Shown here in pieces: positions 1 through 9,900 of a stretch of DNA of 64,000 nucleotides. Source of the DNA: JALHST01 sp963798435 (lineage in GTDB: Bacteria; Bacteroidota; Bacteroidia; Flavobacteriales; Flavobacteriaceae); contig CAWCTF010000006.1 in assembly GCA_963798435.1 (NCBI GenBank), positions 186,001 to 250,000 on the forward strand. The letters are read 5' to 3'. A program made the position numbers and the translations under genes. Below the pieces are notes generated by a model that searched no databases, was not told the DNA's origin, and saw only the letters and a program-made list of their open reading frames with translations. How positions within the stretch are numbered: position 1 is the stretch's first letter; each line of letters starts with the position of its first letter.

Positions 1-1190
1 TTGGCAAAATTGAGGCAAACAAAGTCGACCTCGCCTTTTTTCAGTTCGGGGATAATGGCATCGCGAATTTCGTATGCGCTCATTTCGGGTTTGAGGTCAT
101 AGGTGGCTACTTTTGGAGACGGACAAAGAAGGCGCTTTTCACCTTCAAATGGCGCTTCCCTTCCCCCGTTAAAAAAGAAGGTTACATGTGGATATTTTTC
201 GGTTTCCGCAATCCGAATTTGCTTTTTGTTTGCTTTCTCAAGTACTTCCCCCAGGGTCTCCTTGATATTTTCCTTATCGTAAACAACATGAATGCCTTTG
301 TACGTATCGTCGTAATTGGTAAGAGTCACGTAATAGAGTTTTAATTTATGCATGTTGAGCTCATGCATGTCCTCCTGATGCAAAACTTGCGTTAGTTCCC
401 GGCCCCGATCCGTTCTAAAATTAAAAAAGATGACCACATCGTTTTCCTTGATTTCCGCTATGGGCATGCCCTCTGGCGTTGTCATTACGATCGGTTTGAT
501 GAATTCGTCGGTAATTCCCGCCGTATACCTTTTCTGTATGGTGTCGGCAATATTGGTTGATTTTTCGCCACTGCCATTCACTAGGAGGTCATAGGCGAGT
601 TTCACCCGTTCCCAGCGCTTGTCCCTGTCCATGGCATAATACCTCCCGATTACTGAAGCCAATCGTGCTTTTTTATCGGAACAGAACGTCACAAGATCTG
701 CCAAAAAGCCCAGGCCACTTTTAGGGTCCACGTCCCTACCATCAGTAAAGGCATGTACATACATATTTTGCAATCCAAAATTCTCACCAGCCTCAATGAG
801 CCCTTTTAAATGCGCTATATGGCTATGTACCCCGCCATTGCTCAATAGTCCTAGAAAATGAACTGCCTTGTTGTTTTCTTTGGCATATTCAAAGGCATCC
901 TTCAGAACTTTTTCTTCTTTAAGCGTATGTTCCTGAACTGCTAAATTGATTTTAGCCAAATCCTGGTAGACGATTCTGCCGGCACCTAGGTTCATATGCC
1001 CCACTTCGCTATTTCCCATCTGCCCCTCCGGTAAACCAACGTTCATTCCGTCGGTACGTAAGTTGGCATTGGCATATTTTTTATAGAGGGAATCCACAAA
1101 GGGCGTATTCGCTTGATCGATTGCCGAAACCTTTGGGTCAGGCGATTTTCCCCAACCATCTAATATCATCAAAATCACTTTCGTGTGCAT
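1..1190 (-). CDS. gpmI: 2,3-bisphosphoglycerate-independent phosphoglycerate mutase, C-terminus outside the window
   Basis: Cytosolic glycolytic/gluconeogenic enzyme that interconverts 3- and 2-phosphoglycerate using two metal ions and a phosphoserine intermediate. The N-terminus is complete: it begins MHTKVILMILDGWG, where D11 is a metal ligand, and the motif GNSEVGH near residue 61 carries the catalytic serine. About 396 of the usual ~505-510 residues are present. The missing C-terminal part holds the remaining metal ligands. The ATG at 1190 directly precedes the family's usual N-terminus, and a TAnnTTTG element lies about 20 bp upstream. Identification is from conserved motifs across the whole visible length; only the end is unknown. 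Confidence 0.96.
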   Translation of the reverse strand, partial: MHTKVILMILDGWGKSPDPKVSAIDQANTPFVDSLYKKYANANLRTDGMNVGLPEGQMGNSEVGHMNLGAGRIVYQDLAKINLAVQEHTLKEEKVLKDAFEYAKENNKAVHFLGLLSNGGVHSHIAHLKGLIEAGENFGLQNMYVHAFTDGRDVDPKSGLGFLADLVTFCSDKKARLASVIGRYYAMDRDKRWERVKLAYDLLVNGSGEKSTNIADTIQKRYTAGITDEFIKPIVMTTPEGMPIAEIKENDVVIFFNFRTDRGRELTQVLHQEDMHELNMHKLKLYYVTLTNYDDTYKGIHVVYDKENIKETLGEVLEKANKKQIRIAETEKYPHVTFFFNGGREAPFEGEKRLLCPSPKVATYDLKPEMSAYEIRDAIIPELKKGEVDFVCLNFA

Positions 1191-1211
1191 TGTATTCCTG
1201 TATTTTGACCT

Positions 1212-1219
1212 CAAAAATA
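1212..1219 (-). promoter_or_regulatory. Putative -7 promoter element of gpmI
   Basis: Read on the minus strand this is TATTTTTG, a match to the Bacteroidota sigma-A -7 consensus TAnnTTTG. It lies 21 bp before the gpmI ATG, which implies a leader of roughly 15 nt. No clear TTTG at -33 was found. Confidence 0.4.
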
Positions 1220-1436
1220 GGTGGTTCTCCTTACTTTAACTAGATTTTCCTTTGGGTTTTTGTTTTGCACGCCGGAAATTGACAAACTTTTAAGGAAAAA
1301 ACCGCTAATACTGTTAAAATTTAGTTATTTAACTGTTAATCGTGAAACAAACTGTTATAAGGGAAGTCTATATTTATATAATCAAAAATTATTCATCAAT
1401 CATGCTGGATCTAATTCAGCAAAAAATCAATTCATC

Positions 1437-1826
1437 ATGAAAAAAACAGTCTTAACACTGACCGTGGCGCTATTGCTATCGGTTACATCGGTATTGCATG
1501 CCGAATCGAAAATGAATCGGCATGAGCCCGAACGTAGTAATTGGGCAACCAATTTTGAAATCAGTTCTTTTTGTAAGGCCATTATGCAAGGGGATATTGA
1601 AACCGTCAAAAGCCTAATCGCCTTGGGTGAAGACGTAAACCGGAAATCTTTGGGGAAAACCCCGGCCATCTTTGCGGCCCGGTACAATCAAGCAGAGATC
1701 TTAAAACTGCTCATCGCCAATGGAGCGGATCTATCAATTCGTTGTGACCGCGGATTTACAATAAAGAAATATGCCGAACTATCAAATGCCAAGGAGGTAC
1801 TCGCAGTGCTTGACGCGGCTATGTAA
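1437..1826 (+). CDS. Small secreted ankyrin-repeat protein
   Basis: 129-residue protein of unknown partner. The open frame extends upstream to 1221, but the ATG at 1437 gives a clean signal peptide (MKKTVLTLTVALLLSVTSVL then HAES), so I chose that start. Residues ~45-110 form two ankyrin repeats, with the consensus pieces GDIETVKSLIALGEDVN, TPAIFAARYNQ and LKLLIANGAD. A third, degenerate repeat follows. Ankyrin repeats mediate protein-protein contact; a signal peptide suggests a periplasmic or exported location. It is monocistronic and followed by a strong terminator. The fold is well supported; the specific function is not known. Confidence 0.85.
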   Translation: MKKTVLTLTVALLLSVTSVLHAESKMNRHEPERSNWATNFEISSFCKAIMQGDIETVKSLIALGEDVNRKSLGKTPAIFAARYNQAEILKLLIANGADLSIRCDRGFTIKKYAELSNAKEVLAVLDAAM

Positions 1827-1878
1827 AGTGTAGGTGCTGAATTTCATCAATCATTTTATACACAGTCATCCAAAAATG

Positions 1879-1915
1879 AAAACCCGTTCTAATCGTACGA
1901 TTGAAACGGGTTTTT
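1879..1915. terminator. Intrinsic terminator after the ankyrin gene
   Basis: Perfect 10-bp inverted repeat (aaaacccgtt / aacgggtttt) with a 16-nt loop. A-rich and T-rich flanks allow it to work in both directions, ending the ankyrin transcript on the plus strand and possibly the 55-aa gene on the minus strand. Confidence 0.75.
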
Positions 1916-1970
1916 AATGGTTCAATGCATCCTCCTATAGTGTTCAAGTAAAAGAGCGACGAATGATCGA

Positions 1971-2138
1971 TTAAAATTCAAATCCATTGATTGCCCGTTC
2001 AGTTAGGGCATAAACAGCCATTAAAAGCATGGCCGCACAGAAATACGAATATAGTTTGAGGAGTACAACCACAAACTCTGGCTTGCAATCTTCAAATGCT
2101 TCCTGATAAAGGTTTTTAAAATGTAATAGAGTTCCCAT
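1971..2138 (-). CDS. Small single-span membrane protein (DUF6747-like)
   Basis: 55-residue protein starting MGTLLHFKNLYQEAFEDC, followed by a hydrophobic segment (residues ~24-44) and the ending RAINGFEF. Its size and pattern fit a small Flavobacteriaceae family that I recall as DUF6747; that name is from memory and was not checked. The frame is open up to 2216, but a promoter with both -33 and -7 elements lies at 2165-2193, inside the longer frame, which supports the shorter start at 2138. Function is unknown. Confidence 0.6.
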   Translation of the reverse strand: MGTLLHFKNLYQEAFEDCKPEFVVVLLKLYSYFCAAMLLMAVYALTERAINGFEF

Positions 2139-2164
2139 ATAGTTCCGTTTAGATGATGATAAAT

Positions 2165-2193
2165 CAAAGCTATAGAGGTTAAATTTGAGGCAA
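2165..2193 (-). promoter_or_regulatory. Putative promoter of the 55-aa membrane protein gene
   Basis: On the minus strand a TTG (-33) is followed after 18 nt by TAGCTTTG (-7, TAnnTTTG). Both elements and the spacing fit the Bacteroidota sigma-A promoter. The predicted start of transcription lies about 20 bp before the ATG at 2138. Confidence 0.55.
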
Positions 2194-2323
2194 TTGAAAG
2201 ACTTGAGGAGCACCAAATATAGCTAAAATTCAATGAAAACCTATTTAAAGCACCCTATTTAACGCCCCAATCCCGAAATAGTGGATAAAGTGCCAGAATA
2301 TTCGATATTCGGCTTAACATATG

Positions 2324-2346
2324 AGGCATAGCATGCTGTTATGCCT
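2324..2346. repeat. Hairpin in the 2139-2401 intergenic region
   Basis: Inverted repeat aggcata / tatgcct with a 9-nt loop, followed on the plus side by an A-rich stretch. It could be a weak terminator for the M48 gene on the minus strand, though no T-run follows in that direction. Otherwise I see nothing in this spacer. Confidence 0.3.
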
Positions 2347-2401
2347 ATAAAAACAGAGACCAAGCCTTGATTGGCAGCGATTATGGTGTCACGATCACAC
2401 C

Positions 2402-3166
2402 TTATTGCCCTTTGTATTTTACAATGGCTTCCTTGATCTTTTCGATGCGATTCTCGGGATCGGGATGCGTGCTTTGAAACTCGGGAACCCTATTTGGGCC
2501 GGAAGAAGCTTTTAGGATTTCCATCACCTTGATCATCTCATAGGGATCATACCCTGATTGTATCATAAAGAGCACACCAAGGTCGTCACTTTCCAACTCA
2601 TCCCCCCTACCATTTTTCAATAAGGTGTTCTGACCGATGCTCCCCACAATATCTCCAGCAGCGGCACCGACCGAGGCGCCCATTGAAATCGTTTTCCAAA
2701 AATCACCTTCTGCGATACGTTCTGCTGAATGCCTCCCGATGACATGGCCTATTTCATGCCCCAAGACGCCCGCCAATTGGGCCTCATTAAGTTTTTTAAA
2801 GAGGGCGTACGTAATAAATACAGGTCCACCAGGCAATGCAAAGGCGTTGATCGTCTTGTCATCCGCCAAAAGATGAAATTCATACTTATAGAGGGTTTCC
2901 CGGGCGATACTATGCTGAATTAATCTGTTCCCTACTTGGTCTACGCGCGCCTGGAGATTTTCATCTGGGTAGAGGCCCCCATATTCTCGTGCCATTTCGG
3001 GAGAACTTTGCAGCCCAATTGCAATTTCTTGTTCTGGTGACATATTAATTGTCTGCACCCTACCCGTATAGGGGTTCTCTTCCTTGCTACTGCAGCGTTT
3101 TATAAAGGCAAAGGCTACAATGGCCAGACCAATAAAAATTCTGATTTTCCAACTACTTTTTCTCAT
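2402..3166 (-). CDS. M48 family zinc metallopeptidase (putative lipoprotein or anchored periplasmic protease)
   Basis: 254 residues. The N-terminus has a hydrophobic segment (residues ~9-21) ending KRCSS, which may be a lipobox-like cysteine. The peptidase M48 domain carries the zinc motif HEIGH at 137-141 and the downstream ELESD near 190-194 that supplies the third ligand. The segment GYDPYEMI and the C-terminal STHPDPENRI are typical of the BepA/LoiP/Oma1-like branch. Such proteases act in envelope quality control, degrading or handling misfolded outer-membrane proteins. It lies 40 bp downstream of the M15 peptidase gene on the same strand, so co-transcription is likely. The exact substrate cannot be told from sequence. 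Confidence 0.9.
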   Translation of the reverse strand: MRKSSWKIRIFIGLAIVAFAFIKRCSSKEENPYTGRVQTINMSPEQEIAIGLQSSPEMAREYGGLYPDENLQARVDQVGNRLIQHSIARETLYKYEFHLLADDKTINAFALPGGPVFITYALFKKLNEAQLAGVLGHEIGHVIGRHSAERIAEGDFWKTISMGASVGAAAGDIVGSIGQNTLLKNGRGDELESDDLGVLFMIQSGYDPYEMIKVMEILKASSGPNRVPEFQSTHPDPENRIEKIKEAIVKYKGQ

Positions 3167-3206
3167 ATTCGTTTTGGATCCCAGCGGATATCAAGATCCG
3201 TAAGGC

Positions 3207-3941
3207 TTATAAAAGCGTTGTATTGATGTCTAATATATTATTCTGGATATATGAATTTATAAACCCCGAAGTAAAATAATCGGATCCCGATAAATCCTGT
3301 ACTTTTAAAAACTTTATGATATTTATTTTTCGATACGCGGTCAACATAGGAATAGAAATAGGGGCATAGCTATAATGCCAAGGTTCATATTTAAAACCTT
3401 TACGCTTAGGTTCCTTGGTGTAGACCAGGTAAAAACCGAATTTTTCAGAGTTGGCATCCATCCAAGTCTTGAACGCTTCGTAGGGCCCCCCAGTCTCGAA
3501 TTTTTCGGGATCCAAAACATCACCGTCTACTTTTCGATACCCATCAACGATATCGGCATCGGTACCCCAATGATGTCTACTGGTACCCGGGATGGTCGAA
3601 TATTCGATGATCTTGTCGATTGCGGCCATTGGTTTCATCCCATCGACGTCGGTATATTGTTGGTATTTTCGTTCCCAAATTTCCTCTTGACGGTCATAAC
3701 TACGGTAACTAGAGACTATTTTTAGATCGATACCATCACTATAGGCTGCTTTTTTCATTGCTAAAAAGGCATCGTAGGCTTCTTTCCGAAGGTTGATACC
3801 ATCGCCATAAAGTGTAATATCGGCCTTTCCGGTAAGTTCATCGGTAGTGTACTCTACTTCCTGTGAAAATGGGGAATAGGGTAGGATACCTATGGCCAAA
3901 CTACCGATACCACTTTGTTTTAAGAATGTTCTTCGTTGCAT
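3207..3941 (-). CDS. M15 family D-alanyl-D-alanine carboxypeptidase, Tat-like signal
   Basis: 244 residues. It begins MQRRTFLKQSGIGSLAIG, a twin-arginine-like signal, so export through Tat is plausible; a tatA gene lies at 23221. The VanY/LdcB-type zinc motif SRHHWGTDAD (residues 121-130; H123 and D130 as ligands) and the later EPWHY (H188) complete the site. The conserved SSYRS segment is at ~78-82. Members trim peptide side chains of peptidoglycan in the periplasm. The last ~50 residues have no recognised motif. It is transcribed toward the M48 protease gene and probably starts that operon. Confidence 0.9.
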   Translation of the reverse strand: MQRRTFLKQSGIGSLAIGILPYSPFSQEVEYTTDELTGKADITLYGDGINLRKEAYDAFLAMKKAAYSDGIDLKIVSSYRSYDRQEEIWERKYQQYTDVDGMKPMAAIDKIIEYSTIPGTSRHHWGTDADIVDGYRKVDGDVLDPEKFETGGPYEAFKTWMDANSEKFGFYLVYTKEPKRKGFKYEPWHYSYAPISIPMLTAYRKINIIKFLKVQDLSGSDYFTSGFINSYIQNNILDINTTLL

Positions 3942-3984
3942 GTCTTATAGATCTTAGTGAATGAAACCTCGGTTGGTCCCAATG

Positions 3985-3992
3985 CAAAGATA
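3985..3992 (-). promoter_or_regulatory. Putative -7 element of the M15 peptidase gene
   Basis: Minus-strand TATCTTTG (TAnnTTTG) lies 44 bp before the ATG at 3941. No matching -33 element was found, so support is partial. Confidence 0.35.
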
Positions 3993-4137
3993 CTGCCAAA
4001 TGCCTTTATTTGACATATACTTGAAAATCGAAATAGGGTTAAGGAAGGATGATCACCCAAAAAACATGCGAAAAGGGGTGGTAGTATGGTGGGTTTGTTC
4101 GCGACTAGTGCTGCTTTTAGGCCTAGTTCAGCTCCTG

Positions 4138-5310
4138 TTAATTTTTGTCGTTCGTAGAGATATAGAGATATCCTTGATGTTTTTGGCGTAGGTCATTGAA
4201 GGTGATTATGTAAAAATAGATACCTGATTCTAGCCCAGATTCCCTGTCAATGACCGATTGTCGATTCGATTTACCGTCAAACTCATTGTGGTAATTCGAT
4301 TTTGAATAGACCATGACACCATATCGGTTGAATATCTGAATGTTATTATCCTGCGATTTTTCAATGCCTTCAAGCACTAAAAAATCGTTCTTGCCGTCCC
4401 CATTAGGCGTCATAAAGTAATTGGCGAGTTCAATGGTCGAAAAATCCTGAAGCGTATCATCGTTGCCGCCCAGGGTTATGATTTCATAGTCATTGGGCAC
4501 AAATTCTTCCGAAGTGACCGAACCATAGGCCATACTTCCTTGTACATCGGTGTTGCCCAGATTCACCCAGGTTTTCTGCTCCTTATGCCATCCCACAACT
4601 TTTATATCACTTACGTATTCTGCCAAAGTGCGCATGTTGCTCCAGTCATCCCAGGTAAGGGTAACCCTAGCAGGCGCATCGCCTTCAAGATGCCAAAATT
4701 CGCGATTGCTCACCGATAGGAATTCACTGGCTTTTTTTGAGGTCAGAAAGCTTTTGCCATAACTGGAATTCAGGTTGGGGTCTGCATAAAAATAGGCGCA
4801 TTTTGCCAATGTAGTCGGGGTCGTTGAAACGATGCCCAAGGTTCTTAGTCTATTATCATCCCCAACGGGAAAAATAAAGGCGTTCTTATTGGTCATGGCG
4901 GCATATCCGTCTACGTACGACACGTCATTTTCTCCTACATAGAAAGCACTATCAATAAAATTCGAAAAGACATTCGTATGATTTCGCGGAGTTATGATAT
5001 CCCCGGTGATAAGATTCCCGTTGTTCGTAACCCCAATAGCAGTGTCTAAATAGAGACCGTTATCGACCAAGATCTCCGCATCAAAGAAAATGGGAATGTA
5101 AGCCCCAGAAACTCTAAGGGATCGGTCATAGCCATAAAATCCGACCATTCCGGAATTTTTATCAAAACTGCCGTCATTGATCAAGTCGGTATGGAAGCCT
5201 AGACCTCCAGAACCATGCATTTGCAAAGAGCCATAGTTATGTACGGCCTCCTGGGAGCGTACAAGTACTCCCAGACTTAGCAATAAGGTTACCATCCAAA
5301 CCTTCATCAT
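4138..5310 (-). CDS. T9SS type B sorting-domain surface protein (end of fibre cassette 2)
   Basis: 390 residues with an Sec signal peptide (first ~20 residues, ending VRSQ). Residues ~25-290 form a beta-rich domain also present in the paralogue at 12596-13741 (shared: LGFHTDLIN, FYGY, KCAYFYADPN, EFWHLEG, VPNDYEIIT). The last ~95 residues are a gliding-motility-associated type B C-terminal domain, with YFMTPNGDGKNDF, IFNRYGVMVYSK and SGIYFYI. That domain directs export through the type IX system to the cell surface. It starts 1 bp after the stop of the C1q-like gene, so they are translated from one mRNA. I infer that it anchors or caps the fibres encoded upstream; this is not proven. Start: two adjacent ATGs at 5310 and 5307. 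Confidence 0.88.
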   Translation of the reverse strand: MMKVWMVTLLLSLGVLVRSQEAVHNYGSLQMHGSGGLGFHTDLINDGSFDKNSGMVGFYGYDRSLRVSGAYIPIFFDAEILVDNGLYLDTAIGVTNNGNLITGDIITPRNHTNVFSNFIDSAFYVGENDVSYVDGYAAMTNKNAFIFPVGDDNRLRTLGIVSTTPTTLAKCAYFYADPNLNSSYGKSFLTSKKASEFLSVSNREFWHLEGDAPARVTLTWDDWSNMRTLAEYVSDIKVVGWHKEQKTWVNLGNTDVQGSMAYGSVTSEEFVPNDYEIITLGGNDDTLQDFSTIELANYFMTPNGDGKNDFLVLEGIEKSQDNNIQIFNRYGVMVYSKSNYHNEFDGKSNRQSVIDRESGLESGIYFYIITFNDLRQKHQGYLYISTNDKN

Positions 5311-5311
5311 C

Positions 5312-6931
5312 CTAACGTAATTTGTTTATCATGAAACTAGATTCCCCAGAACCACTAAATTGAACGGTTCCTGAATTGGCCTCGCGGTAGGTCCTGATGG
5401 TAATGACATCATTGGCATTCAACTGCAAAATTTCGTTGAGATGGAGGCTCGAATGATCGTGCCCGTTCGAGAATTTAATATACCCGGTAGCGGCGATGCC
5501 ACCTATGGGTGTTCCGTTTATCGCGATTCTGGCATTGGCGTTGGTTCTTTGCTCACTTGAACCCGAGGAATCGATTCCCTCGAGTGACAAATTAGCGATG
5601 ATATTATAGCGCCCAGTTTCCTTGACAATCAAGGTATTGCCACTCACTTGATAGAGGTTGTTACCATCATCCTTATAGTTTTCGGTACCGAAAATAGGGG
5701 CAACGGTATTATCAATGTTTAAGTCGGTAGAAGTATTCGTATTGGTCCATCTTCCCCCATAATTAATCTTTAAATACGCTCCGCCGTCGGTTCCTACCTT
5801 AATACTATTATTGGCATCGGTCGACACGACCTTTGCGGTTTGGGTGACCGCACTTTCATTCACATAGCTAATGATACCGGTCGTTGTATTTTGGGCCAAG
5901 TTGGTTACTACGCCTGAAGCCGATGAAGAAATTGAATTCCAGCTACTGCCATTGCTTTGCAACCAAAGTGTATTTTGTGCACCTATATGGGTCGCACTGC
6001 TACCGGCATTATCGATATAGGTGCTAATGGTTCGGGCCGCATTAGTAGTGTTTTTAATGACATACATCCTACCTGTTGCGCTATTTGCCGCCGGTAGGGT
6101 GACACTTATGTTCGAATTGATAATAATCGTATGATGGCTCTCGTCAAGGGTTATGTTACTGTTGGGGGTTATGGTGGCTGTAGACAACGATCCATTTATT
6201 TGCAAAGTAGAATTGGCCAAGGTGCTCGTAGCGATGCCCACCCTTGGTTTCGCATCCTGTGCATCTGAACTTCCCTGTATTCGCATAAGTTCTTTTAACA
6301 ATTGGTCACGATAATCGTATCTTTTGAAGATAAAGGGTTCTGCCCCATCATCCCCGATTATAAATTCGACCTCCCCATTGTTTGACGTACCGGCCGATCC
6401 TATTTCAAAAAAATCAGTGCCTGCGGCACTTCCCTTTAATCTGAAATTACCATCTGAATTGGTGAAGAACATCGGTTTGTAGAAACCCGCGGCATCTGCT
6501 TGAAATTGTAAGGCAGCAGTGCCGTTATTGCCTTTTACGTACGTAACATATTGGTCGGCGTCTGTATAATCGGGATAGGATTGTACCAACCCAAGGGTCT
6601 GCCTTCTTCCAAACTGCAGGGTACTGATATTGTTTGATCGTATGTCCATGGCTACATCATTCGTTGTGCCAAGAAAATTAGTTCCGGACGTGGCCACATT
6701 GCCTGTCAACAACCAATTGTCGTTACTCGACTTTACCCAAGTAGTACCATTATAGACGTACAGATTTTTATTATCTGTATTATAGAGTAAAGAGCCTTCA
6801 TAGGAACCGACGATGCTGTTCATTTCGGTGGTTGTTGCCTTTGTTAACCCTAAAATCAGATTGGGATCGATTTGGGCGCTTAGACCAAGGCAAGCAAATA
6901 GGGCTATGTATGTTAATTTGATTCGTATCAT
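5312..6931 (-). CDS. Secreted fibre protein with a C1q/TNF-like C-terminal head
   Basis: 539 residues with signal peptide MIRIKLTYIALFACLGLSAQ. Residues 20-70 are a short form of the cap domain found in the neighbouring fibres (YEGSLLYNTDNKNLYVYNG, then TTWVK). The middle is repetitive and tail-fibre-like. Residues ~345-390 carry a linker (NLAQNTTTGIISY, then SIKVGTDGGAYLK) shared with the collagen-like protein. The last ~140 residues look like a C1q/TNF jelly roll: alternating beta-strands with DHSSLHLNEILQLNANDVI and a terminal SFMINKL. Such heads trimerise and bind ligands. It lies 5 bp after the collagen-like gene and 1 bp before the T9SS type B gene, so it is one operon. No own T9SS domain is visible. 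Confidence 0.75.
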   Translation of the reverse strand: MIRIKLTYIALFACLGLSAQIDPNLILGLTKATTTEMNSIVGSYEGSLLYNTDNKNLYVYNGTTWVKSSNDNWLLTGNVATSGTNFLGTTNDVAMDIRSNNISTLQFGRRQTLGLVQSYPDYTDADQYVTYVKGNNGTAALQFQADAAGFYKPMFFTNSDGNFRLKGSAAGTDFFEIGSAGTSNNGEVEFIIGDDGAEPFIFKRYDYRDQLLKELMRIQGSSDAQDAKPRVGIATSTLANSTLQINGSLSTATITPNSNITLDESHHTIIINSNISVTLPAANSATGRMYVIKNTTNAARTISTYIDNAGSSATHIGAQNTLWLQSNGSSWNSISSSASGVVTNLAQNTTTGIISYVNESAVTQTAKVVSTDANNSIKVGTDGGAYLKINYGGRWTNTNTSTDLNIDNTVAPIFGTENYKDDGNNLYQVSGNTLIVKETGRYNIIANLSLEGIDSSGSSEQRTNANARIAINGTPIGGIAATGYIKFSNGHDHSSLHLNEILQLNANDVITIRTYREANSGTVQFSGSGESSFMINKLR

Positions 6932-6936
6932 TCGTA

Positions 6937-9900
6937 TTATAGATCTAAGATTGTGAACATAAATTCTGAATCGTAACGTGCCCGGTCAGTGGCTCCATTG
7001 TCATTATCACCAATTATCACTTCAAAATTAGTGGTGGTTTGGTTTTCATAGGCAATTCCTGGGTCATCATTACCGGCCCCACCGCGTCCGGGTTGGGAAA
7101 GTTGTATGATGTAATTAGCATCCGAAACCATTCCCGAAGGTAGGTTCACCCGATATCTACCAACACTTAGGCGCGTAATCGTTACTCCTGAAGTTGCTTT
7201 TAGGACGGTACCTGTGGCGCCAATTTTACCAAATGCCTTGATCGGACTTGCATAATAGGCGCCTCCGTTGGCCCCGACTGAGATAGCATTCGTTGTTTCC
7301 GTGGCAACCGTGTTGGCGGTTTGTGAAGCGCTAATTTCATTGGTATAGGTTATGACACCTGTCGTGGTATTTTGCACAAGATTGGTAGTGACGTTGGTTG
7401 CCGGATCCCCTGCATCCCCTTTGTCCCCTTTGTCCCCTTTGGGGCCAATAGCTCCGTCGACTCCGTCAGTACCATCTGCTCCGGCAGGGCCTTGTGGTCC
7501 CACAGCGCCATCTGCGCCAGCGGGTCCAGTTAAACCTATTGGGCCTTGTGGACCAACTGCACCATCGACGCCATCAGCACCGGCTGGGCCAGTTAAACCA
7601 ATCGGGCCTTGCGGGCCTACTGCGCCGTCAATCCCGTCAGCACCATCTGCACCTGCTGGGCCTGTCAATCCAATCGGGCCTTGTGGGCCTACGGCACCAT
7701 CGGCACCGGTATCCCCTTTGTCTCCTTTATCTCCTTGTATTCCTTGTATTCCCTGTGGGCCTACTGCACCATCGACGCCATCAGCACCATCTGCTCCTGT
7801 CAATCCGATCGGACCTTGGGGTCCAACTGCGCCGTCAACTCCGTCCGCTCCGGCAGGGCCTTGTGGACCTGTCAATCCAATCGGGCCTTGCGGACCTACG
7901 GCTCCGTCAGCACCGGTATCACCTTTGTCTCCTTTATCTCCTTGTATTCCCTGTGGACCATCAGCACCTGCTGGGCCTGTCAATCCGATCGGACCTTGCG
8001 GGCCAACTGCGCCATCGACACCATCAGCACCAGCGGGTCCGGTCAATCCGATCGGTCCTTGTGGGCCTACTGCGCCATCAACTCCATTAACTCCATCTGC
8101 ACCGGCAGGACCTTGTGGACCTGTCAATCCTATTGGGCCTTGCGGACCTACGGCACCATCGGCCCCGGTATCTCCTTTGTCTCCTTTATCTCCTTGTATT
8201 CCTTGTATTCCCTGTGGGCCAACTGCACCATCGACTCCGTCAGCACCGGCTGGGCCAGTTAAACCAATCGGGCCTTGAGGTCCCACAGCGCCATCGACGC
8301 CGTCAGCACCATCGGCTCCGGCAGGACCTTGCGGACCTACAGCTCCGTCGACGCCGTCTGCTCCGGCAGGACCTTGTGGACCTGTCAATCCAATCGGGCC
8401 TTGTGGTCCCACAGCGCCGTCAATGCCATCAACTCCTGCTGGTCCTTGCGGACCTACGGCACCATCAGCACCTGTATCTCCTTTGTCTCCTTTATCTCCT
8501 TGTATGCCTTGTATTCCCTGTGGACCAACAGCACCATCGGCTCCTGTCAATCCAATAGGGCCTTGTGGGCCAACTGCACCATCGACACCATCAACACCTG
8601 CAGGTCCTTGTGGGCCTACGGCACCATCGGCACCGGTATCCCCTTTGTCTCCTTTATCTCCTTGTATTCCTTGTATTCCCTGTGGGCCAACTGCACCATC
8701 GACGCCATCAGCACCGGCTGGGCCAGTTAAACCAATCGGGCCTTGTGGACCTACGGCACCGTCAGCGCCGGTATCACCTTTGTCTCCTTTATCTCCTTGT
8801 ATTCCCTGTGGACCAACTGCACCATCGACGCCATCAGCACCGGCTGGGCCAGTTAAACCAATCGGGCCTTGTGGGCCTACTGCCCCATCAACTCCGTCAG
8901 CACCATCCGCTCCGGCAGGACCTTGCGGCCCTACAGCTCCGTCGACGCCGTCTGCTCCTGTCAATCCGATCGGGCCTTGCGGACCTACGGCACCATCGGC
9001 ACCGGTATCTCCTTTGTCTCCTTTATCTCCTTGTATTCCTTGTATTCCCTGTGGACCAACTGCACCATCGACGCCATCCGCACCGGCTGGGCCAGTTAAA
9101 CCAATCGGGCCTTGCGGACCTACGGCTCCGTCAGCTCCGGTATCTCCTTTGTCTCCTTTATCTCCTTGTATTCCCTGTGGGCCTGTCAATCCGATCGGGC
9201 CTTGAGGGCCAACTGCACCATCGACGCCGTCAACTCCTGCAGGTCCTTGTGGTCCCACAGCGCCATCAGCACCTGCGGGGCCAGTTAAACCAATCGGGCC
9301 TTGTGGGCCTACGGCACCATCAGCACCGGTATCTCCTTTGTCTCCTTTATCTCCTTGTATGCCTTGTATTCCCTGTGGACCAACTGCACCATCGACGCCA
9401 TCAGCACCGGCTGGGCCAGTTAAACCAATCGGGCCTTGCGGACCTACGGCTCCGTCAGCTCCGGTATCTCCTTTATCTCCTTGTATTCCCTGTGGGCCTG
9501 TCAATCCGATCGGACCTTGTGGGCCAACTGCGCCATCAATCCCGTCAGCGCCATCTGCACCAGCGGGTCCGGTCAATCCAATCGGGCCTTGTGGGCCTAC
9601 TGCCCCATCAACTCCGTCAGCACCATCCGCTCCGGCAGGACCTTGCGGCCCTACAGCACCATCGGCTCCTGTCAATCCTATTGGTCCTTGCGGACCTACG
9701 GCACCGTCAGCACCGGTATCACCTTTGTCTCCTTTATCTCCTTGTAATCCCTGTGGGCCTGTCAATCCAATCGGGCCTTGCGGGCCAACTGCGCCATCAG
9801 CACCTGTATCTCCTTTGTCTCCTTTATCTCCTTGTAATCCCTGTGGGCCAACTGCACCATCGGCACCGGTATCTCCTTTGTCTCCTTTATCTCCTTGTAT

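Noticed and set aside
2021..2233. Alternative 70-codon frame over the 55-aa gene
   Set aside because: The competing frame has a proper promoter and a membrane-protein pattern; this one does not.
3961..4191. Plus-strand 76-codon frame
   Set aside because: It overlaps the 3' end of the type B gene and a mapped promoter; composition is not protein-like.
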